Of a stretch of DNA of 64,000 nt, positions 1 to 10,538 are shown in pieces (the first letter of the stretch is position 1; every line of letters starts with the position of its first letter). Source of the stretch: Sclerotinia nivalis (lineage: Eukaryota > Ascomycota > Leotiomycetes > Helotiales > Sclerotiniaceae); the NCBI GenBank assembly GCA_029531795.1, contig JAPEIS010000015.1, forward strand, positions 1,674,001 to 1,738,000. The letters are read 5' to 3'. The notes under the pieces are model-generated. The model saw nothing but the letters and a program-made list of their open reading frames with translations. It had not been told where the DNA came from and did not search any database. A program made the position numbers and the translations under genes.

Positions 1-1143
1 CTAGACTGGCCATATTTCATGAAGCGATGTAATGATTATTGGTCTAATCAAGGAAAGGATTTGACGTTTGGTGCTGTCGTTGGGGGAGTTGTAGCTTTGG
101 GATCATTCTTTGCTTTTCGACTAGGTCATCCTCGAGAATTGGATATTGTTCAACATGTAAAAACGGTCCTCGAAGATCCTACATTCAGTCGCCACCCTTC
201 AATCGACCAAATAAATGCATGGATCTTGCGGACTCTATATCTTCGATCAACGACTAGACCTCATGTAGCATGGCTCGCTAGCTGTATCACGCTACATTTG
301 GCTGAGGCCACAGGCTTGCATCAAGAAGTCCACTTGGTACTCTTAGCTACGGAAGGGGATACTCAAGCAAAGAGAATGGATGAAGCAGAGATAGAACGAG
401 CAAGGAAAACTTTTTGGATGACTTGGTCCGTTCATACAATCATATCATATGAATATGGAAGATCTGCAGTAATTCTCAACAGCATAACTTGCAAGCCTAT
501 CAAGGATACCATAGGTGATAGTACTGCTATTCACATTAAAATTGCCCAATTGATTCCACGCGATAACATGGTCATCAGTTCGGAAACACATAAAGAAGAA
601 CTAATGACCGCGTTGAAAGAATTGGCTCACATTCAAGTCGAGCACCCTTTTCTTTCACTCTCCAAAGGCGATGTATGCTTTTGTTTTTATAGAAGACTGA
701 GGATTATGAAACATGTATTGGAGAAAGAAGCCATCCAATGCATCATTGAAATTGGAAACAAAGCTGCCGAAGCCGCAGATACATTTGCCCGTAATGGTCA
801 TCCATGGTGGAATATTCTATCCACCACTTTCCAATACTTCTGTGTACTCCTAGCCATCGATACCTCCGAAAGTCTATCAAATGTCTCTTGGGTTCTGAAT
901 ATTTTGGAAAATATCGTAAGGATAGTGAATACACATTTAGCTGTTGAAGCATTCGATACGGCGAAAGTATTATTGAGAGATAGTATGGCGAAGAAGAGGA
1001 GGGATTTGGGATTCTTGGAGAATGCGGATGGTCAGCATGGTCCCGAGATGGAGAGACAGGTGGATATTAATTGGGATGCGTTGCTGGATCCAACGTTTCC
1101 GGATGCGTTGATGAGTGAGGACTTTTCGATTTATAATACCTAG
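1..1143 (+). CDS. Fungal Zn2Cys6-type transcription factor, C-terminal part (5' end outside window)
   Basis: The reading frame is open from base 1, so the N-terminus and any DNA-binding zinc cluster lie to the left of the window; the first ATG at 19 is internal. The visible ~380 residues look like the fungal-specific regulatory (middle homology) domain of Gal4-type regulators: helical stretches such as LRTLYLRSTTRPHVAWLASC and LHLAEATGLHQE, then a long variable helical region and an acidic end. The motif in which helix residues precede TGLH is typical of the domain. No intron is needed. The target genes cannot be inferred. An alternative is a regulator-like protein that never had a zinc cluster; only the left flank would tell. 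Confidence 0.7.
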   Translation, partial: LDWPYFMKRCNDYWSNQGKDLTFGAVVGGVVALGSFFAFRLGHPRELDIVQHVKTVLEDPTFSRHPSIDQINAWILRTLYLRSTTRPHVAWLASCITLHLAEATGLHQEVHLVLLATEGDTQAKRMDEAEIERARKTFWMTWSVHTIISYEYGRSAVILNSITCKPIKDTIGDSTAIHIKIAQLIPRDNMVISSETHKEELMTALKELAHIQVEHPFLSLSKGDVCFCFYRRLRIMKHVLEKEAIQCIIEIGNKAAEAADTFARNGHPWWNILSTTFQYFCVLLAIDTSESLSNVSWVLNILENIVRIVNTHLAVEAFDTAKVLLRDSMAKKRRDLGFLENADGQHGPEMERQVDINWDALLDPTFPDALMSEDFSIYNT

Positions 1144-1864
1144 GTACTGGATGATTTATTATTCAAATGAGAGAATAGGTCTGGGAGTAGCCTTGGCTTG
1201 TGGGTTCTAAAGATTTAAATACGTTAGTATATGTATATCAACAACACTTTCGGAAATAGATGGAATGAATAGGATAAGAAAGATAATAGGAGGTGTCTGA
1301 ATTTATTCTCATATTGTTCTTAACAGATTTTTCTTAACTTAGTTGCAAAGAAGGATTTGAGTTCAATATATTGTAAAGTTCTTAGAGGTTTGGAGTCTCA
1401 ACCTTCAGCCCGGCACCATAACACTGAAGATTCACCCCTTTCTCCTCGCTTATGATAGGGCATATCTCCGTGGAAACCTTGAATCTCATCTTTCTCTCTC
1501 AAGTAACGATACCAGAGATCGGACTGTGGTGTTCTTGTTCTGTGAAAGATAATTCTTATCCTTGCAGCATAGCAGTATACTTTGCATCATACCTCCTCTT
1601 TCTGAAAAACGAACACTTCTCCTCTTTTGATTACTCTTTTGATTGCTCTATTACATTTGAGAATACCAGTTAAATAACCACCATTCGGAATTTGGCATAG
1701 CTAGAATAGTGCGCTGTGTATTGGTATTGCTCGATATACCTCTCTTTTCCGTTGCTTTTACTTACACTACTTCTATTCTGTTCTATTAGATTCCGACGAC
1801 TCTTGTTCTTATTACAAGTCTACAACTAAACGTGCACCAACTACAGTCTACAACAATACAAACA
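1144..1864. other. Intergenic, no gene seen
   Basis: AT-rich spacer between the regulator and the broken repeat gene. The 73-codon open frame at 1452-1673 has no recognisable features and is not called. Confidence 0.5.
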
Positions 1865-2890
1865 ATGCGTCTCCGACAGCATGTCGAACCTTTGAAACAA
1901 CCAGATGGTATTTCCCCATCATCCTCGCCGTCCCCTTCCTGCCGGCCTTCCATTTGATACTGCTCCTCCCTCTGCCCCTTCTGATTTTGTTGGCTCTCCC
2001 GCATTTTATGAGCTTCCTTTCCTATGATTCTTCCGCTCCGGTTGACGCTCACTCTGCTGATTCTGATCCTTCCGATACCTTTGGTCCTCCTGATTTATAT
2101 AATTCTCCTGCTTCTCGACGACCGCTCTCCTCCTCTCGACCTACGCTCCGCTCCTCCTGATCTCATTGGTCTTCCTACCTTCTATGGTTCAATCAATGAA
2201 GAATAATGCACTCCTACTTTCTACGAGGTCGATGCTACCACTAGCTCTCATATACCATTAGATTCCTTCCCTATTTCCAGCGCTTCTCTCGATTTCTATA
2301 ATCGTCCTACTTTGTATCATCCTGCTGATCCTGCTTTAGCTGTCGGACCTGATGATTCCCCTGCTCCTCCAATTTCCTATCCTCCTCAATTTGGCGATTT
2401 TCCGTTTTTCGGTCGTCCATGGGATCTAGCTGTTGTATACATACCTGCTATCTTTGCTCCGGTCGTTCCGTGGGATTCGCCTAGTAGATCTGAACCGCCC
2501 CCTCCGCCTGTTTTACCTGGTACATTTGCTTCACCTTTTCCATCTGCTACACCCGCTTCACCTGCTCCCTCTCAAGCTAGAGAAGTTACAAAACCATACG
2601 TTAACCGAGACATCTACTGCATCGGCCGAGTCCGACTAACGGAAATCGAACTCATGAACATCCGAGACTATTCCTCTCTCCTCGACCGCAAAACCTGCTT
2701 CAAAAATAGCCCTGGTCGTCAAAAATACATCGAGCTTACAATGGGAGAGCTACAACGTCTCAGGGATATCCGTAATATTTCTGCGAGGGAAATTGCAATT
2801 TATGAAGGTGCTCGCGCTGGTAAACAGGAGTTTCGGATTAGGTCGGAGGGGTTTTATGAGGAGTTTTTATTAAGTATTATTATCTCTTAA
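1865..2890 (+). pseudogene. Frame-broken Pro/Ser/Tyr-rich repeat gene
   Basis: A family I do not recognise. An ATG at 1865 starts a short frame ending near 1954. Similar Pro/Ser/Asp/Tyr text then continues in a second frame (1953-2027), a third (2023-2160), and finally the frame of 2024-2890, which carries an in-frame TAA at 2204-2206. Across these breaks the same degenerate unit recurs: SPAFYE, PPDLYNSP, LPTFYGS, TPTFYEV, RPTLYHP. This suggests one repeat protein interrupted by frameshifts and a stop. The last 95 residues, from about 2603, are not repetitive and contain a charged segment (VNRDIYCIGRVRLTEIELMN) like a folded C-terminal domain. No good GT-AG introns restore one frame. Alternatives are unusual splicing, assembly error, or only the 2207-2890 part being expressed. 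Confidence 0.4.
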
Positions 2891-3781
2891 TCTGTCTTAA
2901 GGTTTTGATTGTTCAAATCTTACTATAAAACCCTCTCAGATCACTCTTATAAAACTAAACATTAAATACTCCCATCCCCTCACCAACCCTCTAAAATTCA
3001 GATTATCCTAACTAGCATCATAAAATAAAATTCTATTATCTTATTAATTTACTCAATATTTATAAATCTTTACAAAGGAGTTCCAGCTGCAACGAATTCT
3101 AGAGTGTCTTTACCCCTCTATAAAATCCATAGCATTTGATATCAATATAGCTGCGAAGGACTGAATTATGAATATCTTTGCGCAAACAGCATAATGAACA
3201 GCGACAATCTGCAGTTATACTGCCAGAGTATGGTAGAAGAAATTGAGGTTCGTGGAGGTTCGAGGCGGATGCAGGACTACGGGATGGAAGACGCAGGCTT
3301 TGTCTTTATTTGACATTATATCATCCAGGAAGACAGTCTTCACAATGAGCGTCAAGAAGGCAACAGACGTGACTGATAGCATCACTAGGCTTTGGCACCT
3401 GATGAAAACTGATCAGGAGGCCTGGGGCGATGGCAGGGCTTCCAAAATATAATACCATGTATTACAAAAGAGCAAGGGGGGCGAAGAAAAACAACTAGTG
3501 ATATGCGAAACATTACGTAGAGTAGCGAGCACAAGCTGCGCAAGCATATATAGGGCGGGCAAGATGGGGTTTGGCGATGTAGAGGCACACCACACAAAGC
3601 AACGATGTATATGCAGCAACAACGGGTTGCTAAAGCATCACAAGATTCTTTTACGAATGAAAGTTCCTTGTCTTCGTCTTACCACATCAGTCACATGCGA
3701 GCTTATGATTGTATTGTTGCAGAGCAGAAGACTTCATGTGCCGTACCTACGGTAGATATTCAAGCCCCTCATTCTCTCATC
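2891..3781. other. Intergenic, no gene seen
   Basis: AT-rich first half. Several overlapping short frames (3243-3991) occur on both strands without motif or splice support, and part overlaps the 3' end of the DPP III gene. Nothing supportable here. Confidence 0.5.
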
Positions 3782-6149
3782 TCAAACTGCCCTGTCAACC
3801 CAAGACTGGATAACCCCTTCATTACTCTCTTCATAAACCTTCACCTCCACATCATCATCATCTCCCTTGATAAATGTATTTGGCTGTACAAATTTCCATC
3901 TTGGACGAGGCTTAGAGCATACAATCTGGCGCCACTCCGGGTACATCCCATCAACTGCGCACATAGACTCATAGAATTCTTTGCAAGATGATACGTCAGC
4001 CGTGCATCGCCAGATGTGCAAACAGCAAAGGTAGCGACCCAAAGCAGGTTTGCCATCGGAAAGAATTTTATTACGATCTATGCGAACTGTGAGGTTAGAA
4101 GTCGTGGCGTTGTGGATGACTTGTATGACGCCGTTGCCATCTTGGAGGAGGTGTTTTAGAATGGAAAAATGGGCCTATGGTAAACATATATCTGTTAGAG
4201 GATCTACTATAGCATTTTAAATTTTTCGCGAGCAAGTGGAAGGTCATATTAAGCAAGTATACCTACCTGATGGTGGACTTGACCCCACGCCTTATTTTGA
4301 ATGTTATAATGTTCGAGAGCTTGAAGACCATCAACGCCAATGTTGAGATAGGTAGTGTAAAGAACTAATAAGAGGTTAGTGAATTACGGAGCTCGATTAT
4401 GGTATTATTTACGGTCTTCGGCTGTTATTTCACTAGCATCTGTGTATCCAAAGATGCTCAATAACTTCTTGTCATCCATGAGATATTCTGATACCAAGAT
4501 CGCGCGACATTCCTCCACTGTACCCAAAGACACTTGTCCAGGTTTGACCTATCAAGTAATGTGATTCTACGGGTTCTCCGCTCAGAGGACTAATTGGAGG
4601 GTTCCGCTTGTCGAAGTTGTAGACCCCTGCACTGGTCTCCCTAAAGAGTTTGCCTGTTCCGTGGCCAATGAGTTCATGGATAGCCGTGGTAATGAATCTG
4701 ACGATATGTGTGCTGTGCTTGAAGTGTTTCAATTCTGATTCGTCAAGCCAATAGCACGGTAGTTTGGGGTTATTGTTGGCATTAAGATGATTCACAAGAA
4801 CGATGTTCTTGAGACCGCATGTCTCTCGGATCTCTTCGCACTGAAGCGAAGATTAGCTCTCGTCCGGGGAACGGGTAATTCACAACTTACATTGGGGAGA
4901 TTGGCAGCTTCAAAAACGATACTACCGCATACGGCGAGCGGTGCAAGAGTCAGAATATCCACACTCGCTTTAGAAATGAAGAGATGGTCTACCGTGAACA
5001 CTCGTGAGATCAGGGGCCTCAAAGAAGCTCTTCTCGAAAGGCCCCTTCCCATCATTCACGCCCTCCACTGCCCATGGGAGCTTTCGAATGATGGCAGTGG
5101 AACTTTCAACAAAGTGCTTCAATCTTGATGTCTCATCTGGATCAGCGATGCCAATCATGGCCTCCCACTCTGATCTAATTCCCGCTGGATCCCGGTATGG
5201 CTCGATGAAACCCATAATGTTCTCGACTCTGGCAGAGATATCCGTCACCCACGCTTTTTGAGACTTCCAAAAAGCTTCTAGACTACCAGAGCGGAAGCAC
5301 TCGATATAATAATCCAAGAACTCGGTTTGTTTGCTATTGCATGTGTACTCTTTTGCCTTCGTCAGAGCGAGACAGACCTTCGATAGTTCTTCAGAATGAT
5401 CGCCTTTAATAAGGACAACATCATCTGAGAGTTCGAATGCATTTTTCATGTCGTGATCAACATCTGCAGAAGCTTGCAGTATTTCATAAACGGCTTTGCC
5501 ATCCTTGAGAACCTTTCGAACTCGAGTATTTTCTGGCCCGATGATGTGTTTGTTCATGGCCTTGGATACTAACGCAACTTCCTCCTGCCAGATTACTTCA
5601 GTACCAGGGTAATAATTTGATTGCGCGTTTTTGCTTGGATATCCAAGGTTAAATGGAGGTATGGCTAATAATGGTTGGATGATTTTCTCTAAATGGGCTT
5701 TCGTTTTGGGAGATATGTTCGCAATCTTTTGTAAGGCGTCGACAGTTAAATTGGGAATAAACTTCTGATCACCTTCTCCCTATTCAAAATCAGAGCTGGA
5801 ATCAGGAACTACTTGCTCAAATTACATAGAAATTGCCTAGGTTGCATAAAAACATAGCCGCATATTCGAGGAAGGACGCGAGCTCTTCCGATGTGATCTT
5901 GCATTCCAAGATCAATGTCTCCCATTTTCCTCCACAGGCATGGAAAAGGTCTATGATAAAGTCAAAGATGTTGGTGCTTTCTGGTGATACTTGTCGCATG
6001 ATGATTTTGCTTCCGTGCCATGCTGCTCGAGCCAGATAGTGCGCATATAACTTCTCGCGAGGCTCCAGACTATCGAAAACCGGCTTGATCACAAGCTGAT
6101 GAATAATTGCGCCTGGAGGTGGTTTATAGCCGTTCTCTTTGCTAGACAT
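3782..6149 (-). pseudogene. DPP3: Dipeptidyl peptidase III (M49), damaged
   Basis: M49 peptidases remove dipeptides from the N-termini of short peptides in the cytosol using zinc. Exons in transcript order: 6149-5826, 5779-4993, 4940-4891, 4840-4413, 4364-4267, 4174-3782. Family landmarks are clear: NLGNFY/GEGDQKFIPN across intron 1, the HELIGH zinc motif of M49 (HExxGH) in exon 4, EECRA with the third zinc ligand Glu, GVDGLQALEHYN, and the C-terminus EGVIQSWVDRAV. Two lesions are visible. Intron 4941-4992 has a good donor and a CTGAC branch site but ends in AC where AG is required; replacing only that base would give the family's H-A-L-A. Near 4520 the frame breaks: the family has about four residues between VFG and GTVEE where this copy has one base, a loss equivalent to 11 bp. 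All other joins keep phase. The shift lies between the two His ligands and the Glu ligand, so peptidase activity is unlikely unless the sequence is wrong. Confidence 0.85.
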
Positions 6150-6961
6150 ATTTGCAATTCAATTCGGTTGGAAAAGTTGAAGAAGTGGCTTTATGATCAA
6201 GTAGAAAACAGTTCCTCGAAGCTTCAAAATGGAAAAGGTGTGGAAGAGAGATCATGAATATTCAAGGTGGCAAGTGAATGTGCTGATTTTTGGAACAGTA
6301 AACTTACGATACAATGATGTTTGACCAGGGCTTCCATTACCTACCTAAATAAATAGGTAATCCCACACAGTGCCGCATTGTTGTCGCTTAATCAACCAAT
6401 TCAAACCTTCGCCAGCCCTCCCGCTAGGAATACTTCGTAAATTATCGAGACGCACACAACCAACAATTTACATACTCTCTACCACTATTTTGCCCCTCAT
6501 TGTTATATTGTGAATCAATAGTTTGCATAGATAGAACGACCTCACGGCCTTTGTAAATGCTGACAACCCCTGAGGTTGTGGTTGGACCATTGTTCAGACT
6601 ATCTAAGAGAATGGTAAGCTAGGAGTCTAAGACTGAGATAAGAAGCAAAATTTACTTCCTCTCGAGAGATGGCTGCCAGTATTCATTGGCTGGGTGAAGG
6701 AATAAGCGATCTAATTAGCGAATCTGAGTCAATAATGGGGTCGGCCATCGCTGGAGAATTACATCCACTGTAATATTTGCTCAATCTGGCTAGCGAGTGA
6801 CTTATATTGCTTGCTCAAAACCTACCATGCCCTTTTATACAAGGCTGAGTTGAATGTTTTGGCTTGCATTGGGAGTCTTGTGTGAATGTCAACAACGTTG
6901 ATCATTGGAATCGTAAACTCTACGTATACACATATTCAATTATATCTACAACTTCGCGGAA
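6150..6961. other. Intergenic spacer between divergent genes
   Basis: Upstream region of the DPP III gene and of the small gene at 6962. AT-rich; no open frame, RNA gene or repeat stands out. Confidence 0.5.
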
Positions 6962-7567
6962 ATGTCTTCTACTGCAAATCCACCGAATCTCGAAGCTCAG
7001 GAGGATGGCATTCTCCCATCAGAAGTCGAAGTCTCAAACTTGAGGTCTTGGCCAACAGTATGGAGACGTCGTGCGGGTAGTATTAAGGTAAGGTGTTGTA
7101 TTTATCACACAGTTTGATAATCATAGTTCACTAATTACGATTCATATAGCCATCACTTATTATGCTTACCCTGAGGAACCCAGCCCGTCAGTCCTCGAAG
7201 CATTTCACTTGATCAGAACCATCTAGAGGCAGAACTAACACGACTTTAGCTGTCAAAAACACCCCATCGAGAATTCATCTCCAAGTCATTGGACTGCTCT
7301 TTGGCCTCGGAACTCCACATACACAACGATGGCCTGGAATATATGTTGTCTGGGCGTCTGGAAGGGAGGTTCGAGACTCTTCTACGCGATGAATTCAACA
7401 TCGTCTGGAGAATTTTGAAACAAGAAAAGCCAACGGAAGCTTCTGAAGCCTGGTTAAATCCAGGAACATCCATCCCCACCGTGACATTCCTCATATCTCA
7501 TATAAAGAAGTTAGTCATAGTAGAACCCCAATCTAAAGTGAGGAATCACATGTACAAATTTAAATGA
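6962..7567 (+). CDS. Unrecognised small gene or fragment, model unresolved
   Basis: An ATG at 6962 opens 42 codons (to 7087, ending RRRAGSIK) followed by an intron-like segment, 7088-7149, with a GTAAGG donor, a CTAAT branch site and a TATAG acceptor. Downstream, 7152-7215 reads like protein in one frame (ITYYAYPEEPSPSVLEAFHL). After another intron-like end (AACTAAC...TTTAG, about 7249), a further ~105 codons to 7567 read like a charged globular protein (HNDGLEYMLSGRLEGRF). Phases of these pieces do not join cleanly with the donors I tried, so the gene may use a non-obvious splice, be a pseudogene, or be two unrelated fragments. I do not recognise the family and suggest no function. Confidence 0.3.
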
Positions 7568-8185
7568 TATAAGATATGTTCTAAACGCATTTGTGATATA
7601 AGCAATATTTACGGAGTATAGACCAGATCGGTAATAGAGGAGGATATGGGAGGTAAAGTTATACTAGTTAATCTACTTCGAGGCGGTCTTTTTGAAGATA
7701 ATCATGTATTGTGGGGACTTCTTACTTGTATACATTGCTTGTAAGATTATATTCACTTTAGCCGCGATGTTTTTCTCAAGAGTAGTGCCACTGTGACACT
7801 TTCTTTGCTCTTGAAAAATATCTGCGGTGGTGTATTTGGATTTTGGGAGATGGGGGAGAAGTTAAATGCGGGGGCTTTGTGCGAGAAATTGCTGGGATAT
7901 CCGACTGTTTGTTTCATGGGAAATTGATTGAAACTGTAATCTTCATCCTGTATTAGGTCATTAAGATGTCGCACCCCGAAGAATACAAGCTCGGAGTGTA
8001 AACTACTATATAATGCGCAATCCTTGTAAATCTAACCCCTAACCTTGTAACACCGGTCTGTACATCTTTCACCCTCATCGCATCCGCACCCCGTCTATTT
8101 TAGCAAATGCAGAGACAATTTATCCATTAAAAGCCAATCATACTCGCACAGCCATAAATATGCTCAATTAGCATCATGCGGTATC
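7568..8185. other. Intergenic, no gene seen
   Basis: A 73-codon minus-strand frame (7753-7974) lacks motifs and splice partners. Contains the 3' flank of the kinase gene at 8186. Confidence 0.5.
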
Positions 8186-9560
8186 TCAATTCCAAGCATA
8201 ATTCCCCAGAAACCCCCTCACAATCCCTTTACCCACCAACCTCTCCAAATAGCCCTCTAATTTCACTTTAACATCCCCTCCATTCCATAACTCCATGTCA
8301 TTTCCAACCCCGCTTTCCACTCCTCTATCCAAAACAGGAACCCCCACCTTCTCACAAACAACCCCCGCGCTAACCCCACCAAATACACATCCAACCATCT
8401 CATTTCCATCACTCCTTTCCCATCCCACCGCAAATCCTCCCAAAAATGCATTACCAGCACCCGTCGCATCAACTACTATATCTTTGCCTTCTTCTCCAAC
8501 CCAATATGGTTCAATCCATATCCACTTTCCTTGTTTGCGATGCCAAACGCAACAACCTTCTGGACCACAACGGATTACTATAGTTCCTTTCCCATCTCTT
8601 CCAATTCCTCGTTGCACAATTTTATTCCCAAGGTGCTCGATTACGGAACGTGGGAATGGATCAGGAGATTTATCGAAGCCGAAGAAACTGGCGAGTTCAA
8701 TATGGTTGGGCGAGAAGATGTCTACGACTTTGAGAGCATTCATGCAGTTTTCTAGTTCGAGAAATTCGGCGGTGGCTGGAAGTGGTTCCCAAATTATTAG
8801 TGGGGTGTCCTGAATACCGCGACCGTGTCTCATATTTAGGAGTTCTGGGACTTGGGTGAGGGTGGCGATGGGTGAGGTTAGAAAGTGATAGGCGCGTGAA
8901 TTGAGGAGATCGTGATAGGGAGCTAAGTGTTGTGGTTCAATGCGATAGGGTCCATCGATGTATTTGAAGGTTTTTGCTGGGCGATATATTAGTCTGGGAT
9001 GAGGAATTGTAGCCAACAGTATAAGACATTGAAGTCTTTTCGTAAAATAACGGTTGGTAAAAGCCCCAGCCCCAACAGGAATATTCAAGTTTCCATAAAG
9101 TAAGTAGGTAGTGGATAATCCCGAATATGTGCAAGTGGATAAATAAAACAGAATCTGACCCTGTAACCAAAGGTTACTTTTTCAACTTACACTCAAACTC
9201 CAAATTCCCACCACCTTCCCCATTTAACCCACGAGAATACCTCAACTCTCCTCTAGTACACTCTACTCCATCTCCCTCACTTTTCTCAATTACCAGGCCA
9301 GTACCCCAACTCTGAAGCCTGTCTTCAATCTCTTTAGGGAATGCGTTTCCAGCTCGTATTAACCAGGAAAGCTTTTTGGCATTTTCGCCTCGAAGAAAGA
9401 TGCGAGCGCCTAGGATTGAATAAACACCACTTCCACCAAGAACTCGAGATTTTACCTCCCCGTCAGGGAAGTATATATCATCTAGAATACACATGCCTAA
9501 GGTTGTGAGTAGAGGTCTATCCTCAACGTCTGTTTGCCCTTTCTCCGATTGTTGTGCCAT
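8186..9560 (-). CDS. Mak32-like pfkB-family carbohydrate kinase
   Basis: Two exons, 9560-9191 and 8976-8186, joined across a 214-nt intron (donor GTAAGT; acceptor CCCAG), give 386 residues. Yeast Mak32 is similar in size. The N-terminal glycine-rich substrate segment LGGSGVYSILGARIF is near residue 45. The C-terminal pfkB signature near residue 295 reads DATGAGNAFLGG. In active sugar and nucleoside kinases the residue after GAG is the catalytic Asp; here it is Asn. As I recall, Mak32-type proteins share this change, so it may be a family trait and the protein may bind nucleotide without ordinary sugar-kinase activity. Yeast Mak32 is linked to L-A dsRNA virus particle stability; that role is not shown here. 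The long intron could hide a small exon, which is the least certain part of the model. Confidence 0.8.
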
Positions 9561-10538
9561 TTTGGACTTTATAATTGCATATATCCTGAGCTACCACACG
9601 CGCTGGCATTCAGATAGAGGACCGGTGGTGGTGGTGGTTAATGAATAAGTGAATATGAAGAATGTATCGGAAATACCTTTTGGAAAACGAAGGTGTTGAG
9701 CATTCGACCCACCTTTAGAGATGTGTATGGAAAATGTGTATGGAAAGTCTGTAAAGTCCCAAACAGCTCTTAGTAAGAGACCTATAATCGTCGCTCACAA
9801 ATGCAGGAGCGAATGAGTCCCAATGCTTGTTTGACGATTCAAACTGTGGGCGGGCTAGTTCAGTACACTCTCCATGTGTTCATTGATTCACGTCCAGTCA
9901 ATAGTCGGTACCGTTTGAATTGTACGCCTACCAAACTGGTAAGGCATACTGAACGTCGCAAGAGAATGTCATTTTTGGGATCAGAATTCTCGTGATACAA
10001 GAATAAGAATAGAAGAATATAATCCTGTGGCTTTTATAATCACATGACTATCAGCTGAGCCACATCGGACTTTATCCCTGATTAATCCGTATTAGGACAC
10101 GGTCAAGCCAAGGCAACGTCGGAGTAACAGGGCACAGAGATTGGAAAGAACCTCTAATAACTTGGGAACCTTGAGATTCCTTCATTTTGTTTCATTTCTC
10201 TTTACTCCACAACGTTGAATAATGTCTCGTTTATCTTATTTCAGTTAAAACGAGTAAAACGAGTAAAACGACCAAAACGACTAAAACGACTGGATCAAGT
10301 TACTTTGTCCTCACGTATCTATCTATCTATCTCTACATCAAATTCTTCTAGACCGCCACTTTACTCTTCCCGTCGCATTGCTCTGGTATTGGTGGTGTTA
10401 GTGTCAACTGTTGGTTCAATTGATTACTACACTACAGTACCTGCAGCGGTTGCGTACGGACTACAGTGTAATCTCAAATTGAATCCACCGATACGATCCA
10501 CTGACTCACTGCATTTGCATTGAAATGCACCCCGGATT
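9561..10538. other. Intergenic with a short minisatellite
   Basis: Divergent upstream regions of the kinase gene and the gene at 10539. A 102-codon frame at 10215-10523 reads through a 9-bp tandem repeat and is judged non-genic. No RNA gene seen. Confidence 0.5.
10247..10291 (+). repeat. 9-bp tandem repeat, five units of AAAACGANY
   Basis: Five head-to-tail 9-bp units: AAAACGAGT twice, then AAAACGACC, AAAACGACT and AAAACGACT. It lies about 250 bp upstream of the ATG at 10539, so it could be in the promoter or 5' leader of that gene. Confidence 0.8.

Noticed and set aside
3605..3991. 128-codon plus-strand frame
   Set aside because: Overlaps the DPP III last exon in antisense and has no recognisable feature.
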